DNA from: JAENVU01 sp963801105
GTDB lineage: Bacteria; Actinomycetota; Acidimicrobiia; IMCC26256; JAENVU01
Assembly: GCA_963801105.1 (NCBI GenBank)
Contig: CAWDDH010000003.1
Coordinates: forward strand, 3,534,001-3,598,000
DNA length: 64,000 bases
Reading direction: 5' to 3'
Part shown: piece after piece, positions 60,256-64,000 of the stretch
Position numbering within the stretch: position 1 is the first letter of the stretch
How the letters are laid out: every line of letters begins with the position of its first letter
The notes under the pieces: model-generated
Told to the model about the DNA's origin: nothing
The model's input: the letters and a program-made list of their open reading frames with translations, nothing else
Database searches by the model: none
Translations under genes and position numbers: made by a program

Positions 60256-60894
60256 GACGGCGGGTCCAGCTCCTCGACGACCCCGTCGCGCGTGGCGTAG
60301 CGCAGACCGCTGACCGGGCAGGTCAGCAGCTCCCGGTCCGGTGGACGCGCGCCGGAGAACCGCAGCAGCGGCTCGCCCGCTCGCGACACCACCGCGATCG
60401 GGCGGGCGGGCTGACCCACTACGAGATGGAACGGCGCGACCGAGCGGGTCACCACGGCACCCATCCCCACCATCGCGAACCGGCCGACGGTGAGGTCGGC
60501 GCCGATGACGCAGCCGGCGCCGATCGTGACACCGTCCTCGACGATCGTGGGCCGGGTGTGCCCGTCGGGTTCGGAGGGTCGCAGCGAGCGGAGGTCGGGG
60601 GTGGTCGCGCGGGTACCGGTCGTTGGTGAAGATGGACCCGGCACCGACCATGACACCGCGCCCGAGCGTCACGCCAGTGCACAGGTAGGCGCCGGCGTTG
60701 ATCTTGGAGCAGTCCCCGACCACGACCCCATAGGCGATGTAGGCCCGCTCCCCCACGATCACGGAGGCACCGATCGTCGTCGCGGGTCCCCGGACGTGCA
60801 CTCCCGACCAGATCGCGGTGCCCGGGCCGATCGTGACGCCGGGTTCGATCTCGGCGGTCGGGTGGATCGAGAGGTCATCGCGGGGCGGCGTCAC
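60252..60894 (-). CDS. Hexapeptide-repeat N-acetyltransferase (WbpD/WlbB-like), frameshifted
   Basis: Starts at GTG 60894 (GTGA overlap) with SIHPTAEIEPGVTIGPGTAIW and left-handed beta-helix repeats to IFTNDRYPR. The frame is then lost and resumes as ATTPDLRSLRPS, TIVEDGVTIGAGCVIGADLTV and MVGMGAVVTRSV. Adding CG to the CG tract at 60606-60611 gives one chain of about 214 residues. The FTN motif after the first helix matches WbpD/WlbB, which N-acetylate a 3-amino sugar. An extra C-terminal tail contains LLTCPVSGLRY. Position between a Gfo/Idh enzyme and an FAD enzyme supports this role. Confidence 0.83.
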
Positions 60895-61907
60895 GGGATG
60901 TCTCCGCCCGCGGCCTGGACCCGCCGGGTCGGCTCGACCGGCGCCCAGTCGCCGAGGGCCATCGAGCGGTACCCGGCATCGATGACCTGGACCGATGCGA
61001 TGGCATCCGCAGCGGACACCGCGAGGACCTCCCGGCCCTCGAGCGCGCCGCAGAAGTTGCTCACCTGCGCGCGCATGCACCGGACCTTGTCGTACCGGCT
61101 CGCGAACCCGCGCCACTCGGCGTCTGCGTTGGTCCGGTACTCCGAGCGCCGCCACCCGATGCGGAGCGCGCCCTCGCTGCCGTAGACGCGCAGGTAGTCG
61201 TCGTCCACGTTGTCGTAGCTCCAGGACAGGTCGATCGTCGCAGTCGCATCGGTGTCCGCCCGGAGCAGCAGCTGCACGCTGTCCTCGACGTCGAGCGACT
61301 GGGTGCGCGGCGCCTCCACGACGAGCGCGTCGCGGATCGGCCCCAGGAAATGACGGGCGACGTCGACCGAGTGGGTGCCGCTGTCGATGAGCACCCCGCC
61401 GCCGCTGACGGCGCGGTCCGAGTTCCAGCGCTGCGTCATGTCGACGCGGGACGCGAACACGTTCTCGACGTGGATCAGCTCGCCCAGCACGCCGGACTCC
61501 ACGAGTCGGCGGGCCTCGACGACCGCATCGACGAACCGGAACTTGGTCGCCATCGTGAACTGGACCGACGCGAGAGTCGCGGCCGACACCATGTGGCGGG
61601 CCGCGTCGACACCGATCGCCAGCGGCTTCTCGCACAGCACGGCCACCCCGGCGCGGATCGCGGCCAGTGCCACCTCGGGGTGCACGTTCGGCGGGGTGCA
61701 GACCACGACCGCGTCGACGTCGGCGTGGGCCAGCAGGTCGTCCACGTCGGTGTGCGCCGTCGCACCCGTGCCGCGGGCGACCGCGGCCGTGGCCGCAGGG
61801 TCGACGTCGGCGACCGCGACGAGCTCCGCGCCCGCGAGCCCCGAGAACACCTGCAGGTAGCTCCGCGCGATCCCCCCGGCGCCCACGATCCCGAACCGGA
61901 CGGTCAT
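60891..61907 (-). CDS. Gfo/Idh/MocA oxidoreductase (WbpB/WlbA-like)
   Basis: 338 residues, ATG 61907 overlapping the aminotransferase stop (ATGA). VRFGIVGAGGIARSYLQVF binds NAD(P), VCTPPNVHPEVALAAIRAG and CEKPLAI carry the conserved catalytic lysine, and SGTHSVDVARHFLGP lies in the C-terminal sheet. Enzymes of this type oxidise C3 of UDP-GlcNAc(A) before transamination, which fits the neighbours. Confidence 0.9.
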   Translation of the reverse strand: MTVRFGIVGAGGIARSYLQVFSGLAGAELVAVADVDPAATAAVARGTGATAHTDVDDLLAHADVDAVVVCTPPNVHPEVALAAIRAGVAVLCEKPLAIGVDAARHMVSAATLASVQFTMATKFRFVDAVVEARRLVESGVLGELIHVENVFASRVDMTQRWNSDRAVSGGGVLIDSGTHSVDVARHFLGPIRDALVVEAPRTQSLDVEDSVQLLLRADTDATATIDLSWSYDNVDDDYLRVYGSEGALRIGWRRSEYRTNADAEWRGFASRYDKVRCMRAQVSNFCGALEGREVLAVSAADAIASVQVIDAGYRSMALGDWAPVEPTRRVQAAGGDIP

Positions 61908-63155
61908 GCGGTGGCACTCAGCTCGCGCACCGCGGCCCCGACCGCATCCGCGACCGCGTCCGCGTGCGCGTCCTCGTAGCGCTCGTTCCAGGGCAGCACG
62001 ATCACGCGGTCGAGGTATGCGTAGGTGCCGGGGAATCGCGTCGGCGAGTAGTCGAGCGCGTCCGTGTCTGCGAGCGGGAACGGCCACCGGCTCGTGCCGA
62101 ACGTCTTCTGCTCGGTGAACACACGACACGCGAAGGCCGGCTTCTGGATGTAGCGCGGCGCGCTCGGCGACACCTCGCGCCGCGAGGGCAGCGGCAACCG
62201 CGCGGGGTCCGCCCGGTACCGACGGGTCGACGAGGAGCGGCACCTTCCAGTACGTCGCCACGTCGTCGGACGTGAGGTTCGGGAAGGCGACACCGGTCAG
62301 ACCCGCGATCGCGGTCGCGAAGCGCGCGACCGTCGCCTGGCGCCGGGCCACCCCGGCGTCGAGCTTGTCGAGCTGCGCGTTCGCCACCGCGGACTGCAGC
62401 TCGGTGGTCCGGTAGTTGGGCGCGAGGAACTCGTGGTCGGGGTCCGCCTCCCCGTAGGGCCACGCCTTGTTCACGAACATCCGGGCCCGGCGGGCCAGCA
62501 CGTCCGAGTCGGTGAGCACCAGCCCGCCCTCACCGGTGGTGATGTGCTTGCCCTGCTGGGTCGAGAAGCACGCGATCGCACCGAACGAGCCGACCGGCCG
62601 GCCGGCGCGACGAGCACGGAAGGCCTGCGCGCAGTCCTCCACGACCGGGATACCACGTGCGTCGGCCAGCGCGACGATCTCGTCGATGCGGGCGGGCAGC
62701 CCGAAGAGGTGGGTGACGACGACCGCGCACGTCCGCGCCGACAGGGCGGCCTCGACCGTGGCCGCGGTAACCATGCCCGTCGTGGCGTCGACGTCCGCGA
62801 AGCGCGGGATCGCACCCTGGGCCAGGATCGGCGCGAGTGCTCCCATGTCGGTGATCGCGGTCGTCACGATCTCGTCGCCGGGCTCAGGGTCCAGCGCGGC
62901 GACCGCGGCGTGGATCGCCGCGCTGCCGGAGCTGCATGCGATCGCGTGGAGCGCGCCGGTCAGCTCCGTCGCGCGCCGTTCGAGCTCGGGCGTCTGGACG
63001 CCCTTGGTCGCGGTGAGGGTCCCGGACTCGATCACCGCGCGCAGTCGAGCCAGCTCCTCCGTGCCCAGCGAGCGCCCGGACGCGTCCTGGTCCGAGGGCA
63101 GCAGCAGTGGTGCTCCGTGCAAGTACAGCTCCCGATCTCTACCCCGTGCCATCAT
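61904..63155 (-). CDS. DegT/DnrJ/EryC1 aminotransferase (WbpE/WlbC-like), frameshifted
   Basis: From ATG 63155 (ATG 63152 also possible): PLLLPSDQDASGRSLG, ATELTGALHAIACSSGSAAI, VVEDCAQAFRA and the PLP lysine in FSTQQGKHITTGEGG. The frame is lost after about 324 residues. The real C-terminus (SAPRYIQKPAFACRVF) is in the next frame. Adding CG to the CGCG tract at 62176-62180 restores about 417 residues. It transaminates a 3-keto sugar nucleotide, the step between the Gfo/Idh oxidoreductase and the acetyltransferase. Divergent from the 2-epimerase gene. Confidence 0.85.
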
Positions 63156-63252
63156 CGACGGCGCGACGATGTCGCGTCCGTACTGTATCGGTGGGGTTTT
63201 GCGGCCTTCTGACTGCTCGTCGCGAAACTTCGACCACGACCCGGGAGCACCG

Positions 63253-64000
63253 ATGCGCGCAGGCGAGGTCGCCGTCGTCTACGGCACCCGGCCCGAGGTG
63301 GTGAAGCTCGCCCCCGTGCTCTGGGAGCTCGGAACGGCAGCGCTGACGGTCCACACCGGCCAGCACCCCCTCGAGTCGCTCACCCCGCTGCTCGCCGACC
63401 TGGACCTCGCCTCCCCCTCCCGGTCGACCACCGTGCGCGCGCAACCGCGGGGGCGGCAGATCGGCGACGCGGTGATCGGCCTCACCGAGATCCTCGCCGA
63501 CGCGGCACCGTCGGTGGTCGTGGTCCAGGGGGACACGAACTCGACGCTCGCGGGCGCGCTCGCGGCCTCGGCCCTCGACCTCGCCGTGGTGCACGTCGAG
63601 GCCGGGCTCCGCAGCTTCGACCGGGCGATGCCCGAGGAGCGCAATCGGGTGGTCACCGACCACCTCGCGGACCTCCTGTGCGCGCCGACCACCGTCGCCC
63701 GCGGCCACCTGCTCGCCGAGGCGATCGACCCCGACCGCATCGTCGTCACGGGCAACACCGTGGTCGACGCCGCCCGCCGGGTCCTCCCGCCAACCGAGGT
63801 CCGCCGGGGCCTGCTCGCCGAGCTCGGCGTGGAACCGGGCGCGTACGTGCTGGCGACGTTCCACCGCCCGGAGAACGTCGACGACCCCGAGCGGCTGGCT
63901 CGCATCGTCGCCGAGCTGGCCGCGCTCCCGCTTCCCACCCTCCTCCCCGTGCACCCGCGCACGCTCGACCGGGCCCGCCACGCAGGCGTGACGCTCGGAG
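63253..64000 (+). CDS. wecB: UDP-N-acetylglucosamine 2-epimerase (non-hydrolysing, WecB-like; 3' end beyond window)
   Basis: The first 249 codons of a WecB-type epimerase from ATG 63253 (GGGAG site). YGTRPEVVKLAPVL, VQGDTNST, HVEAGLRSFDRAMPEERNRVVTDHLADL, NTVVDAARR and FHRPENVDD are the standard UDP-GlcNAc 2-epimerase motifs. It makes UDP-ManNAc, or, in the diacetamido-sugar pathway, the manno epimer. Divergent from the aminotransferase gene by 97 bases. Confidence 0.93.
   Translation, partial: MRAGEVAVVYGTRPEVVKLAPVLWELGTAALTVHTGQHPLESLTPLLADLDLASPSRSTTVRAQPRGRQIGDAVIGLTEILADAAPSVVVVQGDTNSTLAGALAASALDLAVVHVEAGLRSFDRAMPEERNRVVTDHLADLLCAPTTVARGHLLAEAIDPDRIVVTGNTVVDAARRVLPPTEVRRGLLAELGVEPGAYVLATFHRPENVDDPERLARIVAELAALPLPTLLPVHPRTLDRARHAGVTLG

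Noticed and set aside
58924..60894. An acetyltransferase-FAD oxidoreductase fusion
   Set aside because: The segment between the two domains is low-complexity out-of-frame translation of the acetyltransferase 3' half; a GTGA overlap separates the genes.
12154..62180. Phase variation as cause of the five frameshifts
   Set aside because: The tracts are only two to three CG units, too short for frequent slippage, and the affected genes include housekeeping-like functions unrelated to surface switching.
60891..63155. A single aminotransferase-oxidoreductase fusion protein of about 750 residues
   Set aside because: The joint region is meaningless sequence, the true aminotransferase C-terminus lies in another frame, and the oxidoreductase has its own ATG overlapping that frame's stop. 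It is two genes with a frameshift.
1..64000. CRISPR arrays, insertion sequences, prophage, rRNA or tRNA genes
   Set aside because: No regularly spaced repeats, transposase or integrase-like products, or structural RNA signatures were seen on either strand.

Overview
High-GC (about 70% by eye) actinobacterial chromosomal DNA, most likely from an uncultured Acidimicrobiia-type lineage. The reasons are F420 biosynthesis genes (cofD, cofE, nitroreductase), a MeaB/acyl-CoA mutase background, separate atpF and atpH, a glyA-wecA-atpZ-atpI-atpBEFHAGDC block, a MurA with Asp in place of the catalytic Cys, and TANNNT -10 boxes placed directly in front of start codons. The class assignment is inference; no rRNA or tRNA gene is present to anchor it. 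Genes are tightly packed, with many 4-base ATGA/GTGA overlaps, and no gene-free stretch exceeds about 150 bases. No CRISPR array, insertion sequence, prophage or tRNA was seen.

Layout. 1-2250 (-): left-truncated GT2 glycosyltransferase fused to a large membrane domain. 2402-5203 (+): small helical protein, two terminator hairpins, then the F420 genes cofD-cofE-nitroreductase. 5216-14422 (-): envelope polysaccharide block with a sugar epimerase, sugar-phosphate nucleotidylyltransferase, a secreted/anchored HWHA protein, two GT2 enzymes, UDP-xylose synthase, UDP-glucose dehydrogenase, a frameshifted rmlB and an LCP ligase. 14514-16573 (+): pabB-pabC for folate. 16644-19182: divergent birA and biotin-dependent acyl-CoA carboxylase alpha chain sharing one symmetric -10. 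19223-24126: PhzF-like, cupin, LpdA-like quinone reductase, galT, SRPBCC and enoyl-CoA hydratase. 24152-27103: MeaB, Nfu, AidB-type acyl-CoA dehydrogenase. 27136-32256: murA, two frameshifted genes (membrane protein, GNAT), crotonase, class III cyclase, DUF3039, hydrolase. 32253-38633: S9 peptidase, then a GT4 / methyltransferase / alpha-alpha-toroid / lipoprotein cluster facing a second methyltransferase. 38636-46713: acyl-CoA mutase large subunit, SDR, LLM monooxygenase, acyltransferase-SGNH, glpX, membrane protein, methyltransferase. 46824-54137 (-): complete F1Fo ATP synthase operon. 54288-64000: wecA, glyA and a second polysaccharide block (GT2, polysaccharide deacetylase, FAD oxidoreductase, hexapeptide acetyltransferase, Gfo/Idh oxidoreductase, DegT aminotransferase, divergent UDP-GlcNAc 2-epimerase) that resembles the WbpB/WbpE/WbpD/WbpI route to a diacetamido uronic acid sugar.

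Two window-wide patterns stand out. First, five genes (rmlB, a membrane protein, a GNAT, a DegT aminotransferase, a hexapeptide acetyltransferase) carry a frameshift of the same sign. Each is repaired by adding one CG dinucleotide inside a short CG/GC tract, which points to a systematic sequence or assembly artefact rather than true pseudogenes. Second, most operon-leading genes have a TANNNT -10 box only 6-7 (sometimes 9-10) bases before the start codon and no Shine-Dalgarno, implying widespread leaderless transcription.
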